From Sphingorhabdus sp. EL138 (GTDB lineage Bacteria; Pseudomonadota; Alphaproteobacteria; Sphingomonadales; Sphingomonadaceae): a stretch of 64,000 nucleotides of DNA. The DNA is taken from NCBI RefSeq assembly GCF_900258045.1, contig NZ_OGVD01000004.1:806001-870000 (forward strand). The letters are read 5' to 3'. The number at the start of each line of letters is the position of its first letter. The first letter of the stretch is position 1. Below the pieces are notes generated by a model that was given only the letters and a program-made list of their open reading frames with translations, was not told the DNA's origin and did not search any database. The position numbers were made by a program, and so were the translations under genes. Below are positions 11,406 to 18,838 of this stretch, in pieces.

Positions 11406-11999
11406 TCACGGCTCACACAATTCTGGGTCGGCAACCTGGGAACCATAAGGCTGGTTCCGGACGGCCGTAGCGTTGTAGCTGGTCATTCTTTTGCTGCCGC
11501 CAAACATGCCGGCCAGCGGAAATATTCGCGGAGAATTGATAGTGATTTCATAGTTCACAATATCGTCGGGCCCACCGGTTCCGGTTCTGCCGGTGTTCAC
11601 ATCAAATACGCCGTTACCATTACCATCAAGATAGCAATCTCCGCTGTCGAGGTTACCGTCACCATTGACGTCTGTGGTCAGCTTTTCCGGTTTTCCGATA
11701 TTGGTAAACTCAAAATAGCTGCGAACTTTGACATCGACTGTCGCATTTTTCAGTAGAAGCGGGCCCAATCCCTTTACAACGTCGGCCTTGACGTCGGCTT
11801 CGGTTTTGCCACCGACCGAGGCTTGCCGCGCGACCTTGTGCATCACGGATTTTGACAAAGTGTCGATATAGCCTTGATAGCCAATCTCCATGATACCGAG
11901 CAGCAACACGATCAGGGGGCCAGCGATCAGGCCGAATTCCATAAGTGTTGCGCCCTCTTGGTCGCGGTTCAGGCGAGAAAGTCTCGATTGTATATTCAT
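11406..11999 (-). CDS. TadE-like pilus assembly protein with calcium-loop-like repeats
   Basis: A 197-residue TadE-family protein with the processing-site-like EGATLMEFGLIAGPLIVLLL segment (residues 15-34). Residues 110-133 contain two consecutive EF-hand/dockerin-like loops: D110-x-N-x-D-G-x-x-D-x-x-D121 and D125-x-N-x-N-G-x-x-D133, with Cys122 between them. These Asp/Asn/Gly patterns are strongly suggestive of calcium binding, which would be unusual for a minor pilin. The ATG overlaps the TadG stop by one base (TGATG), so the cluster is translationally coupled. The family call rests on the N-terminal helix and the gene neighbours. Confidence 0.85.
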   Translation of the reverse strand: MNIQSRLSRLNRDQEGATLMEFGLIAGPLIVLLLGIMEIGYQGYIDTLSKSVMHKVARQASVGGKTEADVKADVVKGLGPLLLKNATVDVKVRSYFEFTNIGKPEKLTTDVNGDGNLDSGDCYLDGNGNGVFDVNTGRTGTGGPDDIVNYEITINSPRIFPLAGMFGGSKRMTSYNATAVRNQPYGSQVADPELCEP

Positions 12000-14035
12000 C
12001 AGTTTGACAACCTCAATCCGCCGATTTTCTGTGCAATGTTCGAGAAAGCAGCCTGAAGGGTTGCTCTGTCGGTTGCCGCAGCGGCGTTACCGGGACTGCT
12101 GGCACAGGCCAACATGTTCGCCGACACGGTGGAAGAACCAAATTGAACGACCCAGACGGTCCAACCCTTTGCGCGGACTGCAGCGCACATTAACTGGAAC
12201 CTGTGGGCTTGCCGCGCCGCCAACTCTGTATCGCCAGCATTTGCAGCCGCGATACTGCTATCCAGTTTTTGATAGCCATAGGCACCATAATTGGTCTGCC
12301 GGATTACCATGTTGCCGTCGGTCATGAACACAACATGCCGGCCAATGCTGAAACCATTTGGTGCGGTAGAATTCTCAGCCTTGAACAATCCGTCCTCTGA
12401 CAGCAAGCGAGCGCCCCAGATCATGCCGATGGTATGGTTGGTGAAACCACCATCCTGCAATCCGGAGATATAGCTTTCCAGATCATTTGACGAACCATCA
12501 TCATAGGTCGCGTAAGATTGCAGTTTCCGGGCGGGTGCCGGGCAGGCTGCTGAATCTCCGCTCAAAGAAATTTTTGACCCTGACGTCGCTGTATTTGTAT
12601 CTGCACGATCATATTTTAAATCTCGCCAGAATGGAGCCCATCTGGAATCTGCATCCGTTGGCAACAGATCAATTTGCAGATCAAGCGCATCCGTCGGGAT
12701 GGCAGTTGTGGCCGTGGTTATGGACGCATTGGATTTGCGCTCAACGATGCAGCCGTCCCAGCGTTCCAGGTCTTCACCGTCGGTCGTCGGATTTTGTGCT
12801 GCGGGATTGGCGGGTTTGATAGAACGCACATAATCATAGACACCATGCGTCTCAGCATCATAAGACCAGTCTGTAATGCGGACTGCCCCCGGCTGCCATT
12901 TGTCAACCTGGATCACGGGAATGACTTCTGTGGTTCTGGTCCGGGTGCGTTCACACTGACGCCAAAAGGCGCTGCCAACCGCTCCGGCTGGCGGCGCATC
13001 GGTACTACCATCCCATGATCTGTATTCAAAAACGTCGGAAACGACTGTTTTTAGGTCACCGGTCCTCGACTCTGATATGATCAGGGGATTGCCTGATGGA
13101 TCGGGGACGAAATAGGTCTCGACATTCAGGTTTTCCGCATATCGATCCGTGCATTCTGGTCCGTCAAGCTGGGCGAGTGATTCAACAAACTCATTCTCTG
13201 TAATGCTGTATCTGGGATCCGTTTTATCCTCGACTTCGAAAGTCGCTTTACGGGTTTGATAAGTCGCCCGATCACCTGCAGTGCCCCCGGTAAGCCAGGT
13301 TGGATCAGCATCATACAGGATTTCACCGACGTTGACGGTACTGGAATAGGGTACAAAGCCGTAACGGATTTGTTCGTTTGAAACACCGCCGCCGGGACCT
13401 AATATTCCGTAAAAATCCTCAACTGCGACTTTCAACGCGTCCAGCCTGGTGCCGCCATCCGACACGTTGTTACCCATAGAACCGGTGACGTCGAGTACCA
13501 TCATTACGTCAACATTACCGACATCAAGGCGGCTACTGCAGTCTGTTTCGATGACCATGTTCTCATAGCCAAAAACGCGCATGAGCGTGGTTCGGATCGT
13601 GGTTCGCGCCTCGCCATTAACAACCCGGGGATCGGCACCGTCGGTAAAGGCTATTTTATTTTTTGAAACTTCGGTTCCATCACTGTCCGTGATGGTTGCG
13701 TCAAAAGCGGTTGATCCAAAAGATCCCTCAGGAAAGTTAAAATCAAAAAACTTGTTGGCCTCAGCTATATCGGCCGCCGTCAAAGTATCCTGGGTCATGT
13801 TACGCCGCCCGGCAAGAACGCCGGCGTCACATGCCTGTTGGAGCCGCGCTTGCGCCATATAGGCGCGGCCGATGTCGACACCGCCGCCGACCAGACCTGC
13901 AATAGGGAAAAGAGCCGCAGCCGCCATTGCCAATGTATTACCGGCGGCGTCTTTGCGCAGCCTTTGTAGAAATGACACTCGCGATTTCATCTCGTTTTTG
14001 TCAACCATGCCCCTGGCCTCTGATCTATGCGCCAT
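11999..14035 (-). CDS. TadG-like protein with von Willebrand factor A domain
   Basis: A large (678-residue) TadG-like protein associated with Flp/Tad pili. The N-terminus carries a pilin-like hydrophobic helix (GNTLAMAAAALFPIAGLVGG, about residues 32-51). A vWA domain begins near residue 175 with a MIDAS metal site, VLDVTGSM (Asp182, Thr184, Ser186), and contains a long insertion before the C-terminal part resumes near NGFSIGRHVVFMTDGN. It probably sits anchored in the inner membrane facing the periplasm and contributes to surface adhesion. In-frame ATGs at codons 10 and 16 are alternative starts. No other tad genes (ATPase, prepilin peptidase, secretin) are in the window. Confidence 0.88.
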   Translation of the reverse strand: MAHRSEARGMVDKNEMKSRVSFLQRLRKDAAGNTLAMAAAALFPIAGLVGGGVDIGRAYMAQARLQQACDAGVLAGRRNMTQDTLTAADIAEANKFFDFNFPEGSFGSTAFDATITDSDGTEVSKNKIAFTDGADPRVVNGEARTTIRTTLMRVFGYENMVIETDCSSRLDVGNVDVMMVLDVTGSMGNNVSDGGTRLDALKVAVEDFYGILGPGGGVSNEQIRYGFVPYSSTVNVGEILYDADPTWLTGGTAGDRATYQTRKATFEVEDKTDPRYSITENEFVESLAQLDGPECTDRYAENLNVETYFVPDPSGNPLIISESRTGDLKTVVSDVFEYRSWDGSTDAPPAGAVGSAFWRQCERTRTRTTEVIPVIQVDKWQPGAVRITDWSYDAETHGVYDYVRSIKPANPAAQNPTTDGEDLERWDGCIVERKSNASITTATTAIPTDALDLQIDLLPTDADSRWAPFWRDLKYDRADTNTATSGSKISLSGDSAACPAPARKLQSYATYDDGSSNDLESYISGLQDGGFTNHTIGMIWGARLLSEDGLFKAENSTAPNGFSIGRHVVFMTDGNMVIRQTNYGAYGYQKLDSSIAAANAGDTELAARQAHRFQLMCAAVRAKGWTVWVVQFGSSTVSANMLACASSPGNAAAATDRATLQAAFSNIAQKIGGLRLSN

Positions 14036-14106
14036 TAATTCACGCCGGTGGATTTGAATTCAGCGTGTCTGATAGAGAGAAAAGGGTTAGCGGCTGACCA
14101 AGGGCT

Positions 14107-14114
14107 ATGGTTAA
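14107..14114 (-). promoter_or_regulatory. CtrA-like half site upstream of tadG
   Basis: On the minus strand the sequence TTAACCAT lies 72 bases ahead of the tadG start and points toward it. TTAACCAT matches the extended half-site bound by the alphaproteobacterial cell-cycle regulator CtrA, which controls pilus genes in Caulobacter. An eight-base match is weak evidence on its own, but the position is right. Confidence 0.35.
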
Positions 14115-14162
14115 AGCAATCTTTACCTTGATTTTCGTTGGAAAACTGTGGACGGCACCGGC

Positions 14163-14834
14163 ATGAATGACGCGGTTTTACAACTTGATCCTTTGCGGCG
14201 ACTGGTTTTGGCCTATGCAAAGAAGCCTGATCGCGAACGCTATGCCCTTGTTTTTGCATTGGACGCTAGATTTGCCGACGTTATCCGGTCAACGTCGGAA
14301 ACATTGATTGGACAAATGCGGTTAACCTGGTGGCGGGATATTTTAACCAAGGCTGTAACTGAACGCCCAACCGGCGAGCCATTGGTGGCACTGATTAATC
14401 AGGCAGAGCAAAAGGGAGCTGATCTGTCGCTACTGCTGCATCTTTTGGAAGGGTGGGAATATTTGCTCGAAGATTTTCCATGGGACGATCGACAGTTCGA
14501 TCAATATGCGGAGAAACGGGGCGGAGGACTTTTCTCTTTTGCGAGCGGCGGTTCCAGTCCCCTTAGCATGAAACAAAGGAAAGCCGCACAAGCTTGGGCC
14601 CTTTGGGACTTTGCCCGCTATTGTTCCGATGAAAAAATGCGAGAGCAGGCGTTCAATAAATGTATCCAACTATATAGTAGCGATGATCCGGTGAGTTTTG
14701 ACAGAAGCGGTCGACCGCTCTCAATTTTCTGTAAATTGACGCAAAGTGATGTAAAAAAAGGATCGTTAACAGCCGATCTTTATCGTCCAGCGGTCGCTAG
14801 TAAGATCATCTGGCATGGCGTGACCGGCTGTTAA
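14163..14834 (+). CDS. Squalene/phytoene synthase-like protein, shortened
   Basis: A 223-residue protein related to the squalene/phytoene synthase fold. The recognisable region is residues about 10-60, where the family's helix with LIGQMRLTWWRD appears. The protein is shorter than true synthases (about 280-300 residues), and the two Asp-rich DxxxD prenyl-diphosphate/Mg sites are not present in clear form, so it is unlikely to be a carotenoid synthase. It is closer in appearance to NDUFAF6-type proteins that have lost catalysis. ATG 14163 is preferred over GTG 14148. It is divergent from the tad cluster, 35 bases before an EF-hand gene. Confidence 0.65.
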   Translation: MNDAVLQLDPLRRLVLAYAKKPDRERYALVFALDARFADVIRSTSETLIGQMRLTWWRDILTKAVTERPTGEPLVALINQAEQKGADLSLLLHLLEGWEYLLEDFPWDDRQFDQYAEKRGGGLFSFASGGSSPLSMKQRKAAQAWALWDFARYCSDEKMREQAFNKCIQLYSSDDPVSFDRSGRPLSIFCKLTQSDVKKGSLTADLYRPAVASKIIWHGVTGC

Positions 14835-14869
14835 CACCAGGCAAAACATCATGAAGGGGCAGGCGGCAC

Positions 14870-15337
14870 ATGAAAAGATATGTTGCTGGCGCCGGAAGTA
14901 TGATGCTGTTGATGACCGCAGGAATGTTCCTCTGGATTGGTGCGAGCGGTCAGGAAGTGGTAATTCCGGAAGCGCCGCCGCCTCCAGAGCTGACGGAACC
15001 TGAGGGCTTGCCAGAAGCCGACGAAATGGCGCCAGCACTTGGTCCACCTCCGCCAACGCCGCCTAGAGCCTATAAAGCATCCCGTGAAGAGCGACGGTTC
15101 AACCGCTATGATCGTAATCGTGACGAGGTTATAACCCGGCTTGAACTGATGAGCAGCCGCACGAAGGCTTTCAAAGCGTTGGATGAGGACGGAAACAACC
15201 TGCTGACCTTTGAAGAATGGGCGGTTGCTACAAGTGATCGTTTTGCAGGTGCAGACGCAAACGGAAACGGGCAGCTGACGCGATCCGAGTTCAGAAGTAC
15301 CAGGCCCAAGCGAACGGCATCTCGATGCAAATGCTAG
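14870..15337 (+). CDS. Exported EF-hand domain protein
   Basis: A 155-residue protein with an N-terminal hydrophobic signal or anchor (about residues 5-27), a Pro/Glu-rich linker (residues 32-66) and three 12-residue EF-hand loops: D81-E92, D105-E116 and D129-E140. The second and third have the canonical D-x-D/N-x-D/N-G pattern; the first ([12 protein letters not shown]) lacks the central Gly. The protein ends in a short basic Cys-Lys-Cys tail. It is probably a periplasmic calcium-binding protein of unknown role. Its stop codon overlaps the end of convergent trmFO by four bases. Confidence 0.85.
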   Translation: MKRYVAGAGSMMLLMTAGMFLWIGASGQEVVIPEAPPPPELTEPEGLPEADEMAPALGPPPPTPPRAYKASREERRFNRYDRNRDEVITRLELMSSRTKAFKALDEDGNNLLTFEEWAVATSDRFAGADANGNGQLTRSEFRSTRPKRTASRCKC

Positions 15338-16683
15338 GCGGCCTCCGGCTCATTTTGAAATGATTGCTGCCAGTCTACAAAATCTTTTCGGGCGCGGGCG
15401 GTGTAGGCTTCTTTCCGTTCCTTCTTTTTTACGCGCTGCTCGAAAGGCGGAAATAGTCCAAAATTGACGTTCATTGGCTGATAGTCCCGGGCATCGGCGC
15501 CGCCGGTGATGTGGGAGAGCAAAGCACCGAAAGCAGTCGTCTGCGGTGGATAGCCAAATGCTTCGCCTTTGACCTCTGCCGCGACCATGCGGCCGACCAT
15601 AAGGCCAACTGCAGCGCTTTCGACATAGCCTTCGCAACCGGTAATCTGACCGGCAAAGCGAATATGTGGCGCTTTCTTTAGACGCATTTCTCTATCGAGC
15701 AATTTTGGCGCGTTGATAAACGTGTTCCGGTGCAACCCGCCCATGCGGGCAAACTCGGCATTTTCAAGGCCGGGAATGGTGCGCAGCAATTCGGCTTGCG
15801 CGCCATATTTTAGCTTCGTCTGGAAACCAACCATGTTCCAGAGTGTGCCGAGCGCATTATCCTGCCGCAGCTGTACCACCGCATAAGCGCTCTCGCCGGT
15901 ATGTTCATTGGTGAGACCAACCGGTTTCATCGGGCCAAAACGCAGGGTTTCAGGACCACGTGACGCCATGATTTCAATCGGCATACAGCCTTCGAAATAG
16001 GGCGTATTCTTCTCCCATTCCTTGAAATCTGTCTTTTCGCCGTCGAGCAGCCCCTGAATGAAGGCTTCATATTGTTCCTTACTCATCGGGCAATTGATAT
16101 AATCCTTGCCATCACCTTCGGGGCCGACCTTGTCCCATCGCGACTGCATCCACGCGATATCCATATTGATGCTGTCTTTATAGACAATCGGTGCAATGGC
16201 ATCGAAAAAGGCGAGGGATTCCTCTCCGGTCGCTGCACCAATGCTTTCTGCCAGCGTCATGGCAGTGAGCGGGCCGGTTGCGACGACGGTCAGACCGCTT
16301 TCGGGCAGCTGGTCAATCCGTTCGCGGACAATCTCGATATTCGGATGTTCGCTCAGTGCTTTGGTGACGCCGTCGGAAAAATGATCACGATCCACGGCCA
16401 GTGCAGAACCTGCGGGCAAGCGGTGCTTGTCGCCTTCACCCATGATGATGGATCCAAGATCCCGCATTTCAGCGTGAAGCAAGCCCACAGCGTTTTTCTC
16501 CGCATCATCCGAGCGGAAGCTGTTGGAACAGACCAGTTCTGCAAGTCCGTCTGTCTGATGCGCAGGCGTCATGTCGCCGCTTCCGCGCATTTCTGAAAGG
16601 CGTACTTTTATGCCAGCCTCTGCCAATTGCCATGCTGCTTCTGATCCGGCGAGTCCGCCGCCAACTATGTGAACATCTGTCAT
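15334..16683 (-). CDS. trmFO: Methylenetetrahydrofolate-tRNA-(uracil-5-)-methyltransferase TrmFO
   Basis: Folate- and FAD-dependent enzyme that makes 5-methyluridine at position 54 of tRNA. The 449-residue product begins with the FAD-binding [20 protein letters not shown] and shows the family motifs [40 protein letters not shown] and [16 protein letters not shown], ending with the conserved NVNFGLFPP segment. The ATG at 16683 is chosen because the open frame extends upstream to 17058 only through non-homologous sequence antisense to the YhhN-type gene. It overlaps the stop of the EF-hand gene at its 3' end. Confidence 0.96.
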   Translation of the reverse strand: MTDVHIVGGGLAGSEAAWQLAEAGIKVRLSEMRGSGDMTPAHQTDGLAELVCSNSFRSDDAEKNAVGLLHAEMRDLGSIIMGEGDKHRLPAGSALAVDRDHFSDGVTKALSEHPNIEIVRERIDQLPESGLTVVATGPLTAMTLAESIGAATGEESLAFFDAIAPIVYKDSINMDIAWMQSRWDKVGPEGDGKDYINCPMSKEQYEAFIQGLLDGEKTDFKEWEKNTPYFEGCMPIEIMASRGPETLRFGPMKPVGLTNEHTGESAYAVVQLRQDNALGTLWNMVGFQTKLKYGAQAELLRTIPGLENAEFARMGGLHRNTFINAPKLLDREMRLKKAPHIRFAGQITGCEGYVESAAVGLMVGRMVAAEVKGEAFGYPPQTTAFGALLSHITGGADARDYQPMNVNFGLFPPFEQRVKKKERKEAYTARARKDFVDWQQSFQNEPEAA

Positions 16684-16755
16684 GGCGTCTCTGTGTTGCC
16701 GATAGTTACAAAAGTCAATCTGGCAGAGAGGGAGCGACCATGATAGGCCGTCGGT

Positions 16756-17421
16756 ATGAAACGCGCGATTATCGAGTCCCGGCCCTATCTGCTGCTTAGC
16801 CTGCTGTTCGGTATCAGCTATTTCTTTGTGAAAGATGGCAATATTCCGGGCATGTATCTGATGTTCTGGAAGGGGGCAGGTGTCGGGTTTCTGGCCGTTT
16901 ACGCCTTGCGGCGGGCGCATAATTTTGAAGGCAAGTTGATCGCGGCGGTCATGGCTTTTGGCGCTTTGGGCGATATGTTGATCGAATTTGACCTGATGGC
17001 CGGGGCAGGGGCATTCATTGTCGGACATTGCATAGCGATTGGGCTCTATTGGCGACATCGGCGGCCCGAGACCTCGTTCAGCCAGAAAGCCTTTGCGCTA
17101 TTGTTGGTTCCCATCACGATGTTCATCGCCTGGTCGCTGCCCTTTGATCGTTCAGAAGCTCTGGGACTTGCGGTTTACAGCCTGTTTTTGGCGGTCATGG
17201 CGGCGATGGCGTGGACCAGCAGCTTTCCCCGCTATCGGGTTGGGATTGGCGCTTTGCTATTCATCATCTCTGATCTGTTTATTTTTGCGCAAATGGGTTT
17301 TCTTCAGAATTCTGCCATTCCGGGTTGGACTATTTGGCCGCTCTACTATGTCGGGCAATTTCTGATCGTTACCGGCGTGGTCCGGACATTGCGCAAAGAA
17401 ATGGCAATACCGAACCCCTGA
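16756..17421 (+). CDS. YhhN/TMEM86-family membrane protein (lysoplasmalogenase-like)
   Basis: A 221-residue polytopic membrane protein with about eight hydrophobic segments. The C-terminal signature (ISDLFIFAQ ... [14 protein letters not shown]) and the conserved aspartates in GALGDMLIE and SDLF match the YhhN/TMEM86 family, whose eukaryotic members hydrolyse lysoplasmalogen vinyl ether bonds. Bacterial substrates are less certain. The gene is divergent from trmFO (72-base gap) and converges with the TauD-type gene, whose end lies 3 bases beyond its stop. Confidence 0.82.
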   Translation: MKRAIIESRPYLLLSLLFGISYFFVKDGNIPGMYLMFWKGAGVGFLAVYALRRAHNFEGKLIAAVMAFGALGDMLIEFDLMAGAGAFIVGHCIAIGLYWRHRRPETSFSQKAFALLLVPITMFIAWSLPFDRSEALGLAVYSLFLAVMAAMAWTSSFPRYRVGIGALLFIISDLFIFAQMGFLQNSAIPGWTIWPLYYVGQFLIVTGVVRTLRKEMAIPNP

Positions 17422-17424
17422 AAA

Positions 17425-18264
17425 TCAGGCGCTGGCGGCAATTGTTGTCCGGTGCAGAAGCCGATTATGGCCTTCATAGCCGCCCGTTGCGCAGTGCAAT
17501 ACCGAGCGGTTGTCCCACATGACCAGCATGTTAGGCTCCCATTTGTGGCGATAGACAAATTCCTCGCGGCTCTGCCAAGCATATAGTTCCGTGAGCAAGG
17601 GCAGGGCTTCTTGTTGCGTCATGCCGTCAAACCCAATTATGTAGCCCATGCAGCTGAACAGACCGAGCTGCCCGGTTTCGGGATGTTCACGGATCAACGG
17701 GTGAACCTGTGTTTCTCGTGCTGATTCGTCAGGGCGAATATCCATGCTGCGCCCTTCGTCTTTTTCACCATAGGCGCCGTCAGGTGCGTAGGCCATCCGG
17801 GCGCTGTGGATGGCCGTCTTGCCTTCCAGCTTTGCCCGCATCTCCGAGGGCATGGCATTAAGCGCCGCATGCTGGTCAGCAAACAGGGTATCGCCGCCAA
17901 CAGGTGGAATTTCGACCGCAAGCAGGCAAGTGCCGGCGGGCGGTTTTTCCTGAAAACTCCAGTCGCTGTGCCAGTTTTCGGCAAAAAGTGGTGATGTCTC
18001 ATCGGCATTGCGCCTTATGGCCGCAATATGCTCCCGGCCTTTAATCGGATCGAAAAACGGGTCATGTCCAAATCCGCCAAAATAGAGAGTGAATCGTTCC
18101 AGATCATCGTCGGACATTTTTTGTTCCGGGAACGATAACACGTGATATTTCAACCAGGCAGTGCGGATTTCTGCCACCTGTTCGTCACTTAACGGGGCGG
18201 AAAGGTTCAGTCCGGTGACAACAGCTCCGCAAGCTTGACCTGATGGCGTGACCACAATCGACAT
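17425..18264 (-). CDS. TauD/TfdA-family Fe(II)/2-oxoglutarate dioxygenase
   Basis: A 279-residue dioxygenase that couples 2-oxoglutarate decarboxylation to hydroxylation of a small substrate. The iron ligands are readable: His99 and Asp101 in NWHSDWSF, and His257 in WDNRSVLHCA; Arg272 in LLHRTTI is the expected 2-oxoglutarate-binding arginine. Length and motif spacing fit TauD (taurine) and TfdA (2,4-D) enzymes, but the substrate cannot be chosen from the sequence. No sulfonate transporter genes are adjacent, which argues against a taurine operon. The neighbour upstream on the same strand is a GNAT gene. Confidence 0.9.
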   Translation of the reverse strand: MSIVVTPSGQACGAVVTGLNLSAPLSDEQVAEIRTAWLKYHVLSFPEQKMSDDDLERFTLYFGGFGHDPFFDPIKGREHIAAIRRNADETSPLFAENWHSDWSFQEKPPAGTCLLAVEIPPVGGDTLFADQHAALNAMPSEMRAKLEGKTAIHSARMAYAPDGAYGEKDEGRSMDIRPDESARETQVHPLIREHPETGQLGLFSCMGYIIGFDGMTQQEALPLLTELYAWQSREEFVYRHKWEPNMLVMWDNRSVLHCATGGYEGHNRLLHRTTIAASA

Positions 18265-18301
18265 ATAATCCTCTCCCCAAATTCCCCGATAGCCAAAGAG
18301 C

Positions 18302-18838
18302 CTACCACGGCAATCCGCATAAATCGATATGACCGTCCATTTTCGCGGGGCCGTTTATGGGTAAGACCATCGTGTTCCTGAAAGCAAATGGCCCGGTTAT
18401 ACCGTGTTGTTCAACCACCATATCGCCTTTGAATAATTTCCATCCCAGTTTGTCATAAAAGGCAACATTATGATCTTCGCAGAACAGGAGGCCGAGTGCG
18501 CAACTGGCTTCGGTTTCTAAAAGTTCCATGAGATGAAGCATCACCTGTTTTCCATAACCCTGGCCCTGAAACTCGGGTTCGGTCATGACGCCGCCAATTC
18601 CGGCAACTCTTGTTTTCTGGCCATCACAAAGGACTTCGCGCTCGTGGATGCCGGCGACAGCTCTGACCTCGTCCTCCACATAAAGTAGCACCCGTCTTTG
18701 CGCGTGTGCCCATTCGATGCCGTGCATCGGCGTGTGGATCAGCTTTTCGGGCGGATAAATACATTGCCGCATATCCGATATTTCAGGCCAGCTCAGCGCA
18801 CCGTCTTTAACCAGAAAGCTCGGTGCGCTGGCGGTCAT
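18302..18838 (-). CDS. GNAT-family N-acetyltransferase
   Basis: A 178-residue GNAT fold protein with the acetyl-CoA binding motif A (PEFQGQGYGKQVMLHLMELL) and the motif B-like HNVAFYDKLGWKLFKG. It probably transfers an acetyl group from acetyl-CoA to a small molecule or protein amine; the substrate is unknown. Its ATG overlaps the gyrA stop by four bases, so it is likely expressed from the gyrA transcript. Confidence 0.85.
   Translation of the reverse strand: MTASAPSFLVKDGALSWPEISDMRQCIYPPEKLIHTPMHGIEWAHAQRRVLLYVEDEVRAVAGIHEREVLCDGQKTRVAGIGGVMTEPEFQGQGYGKQVMLHLMELLETEASCALGLLFCEDHNVAFYDKLGWKLFKGDMVVEQHGITGPFAFRNTMVLPINGPAKMDGHIDLCGLPW

Noticed and set aside
16684-17058. Upstream extension of trmFO by 125 codons
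   Set aside because: Non-homologous, antisense to the YhhN-type membrane protein; the family N-terminus starts exactly at 16683.
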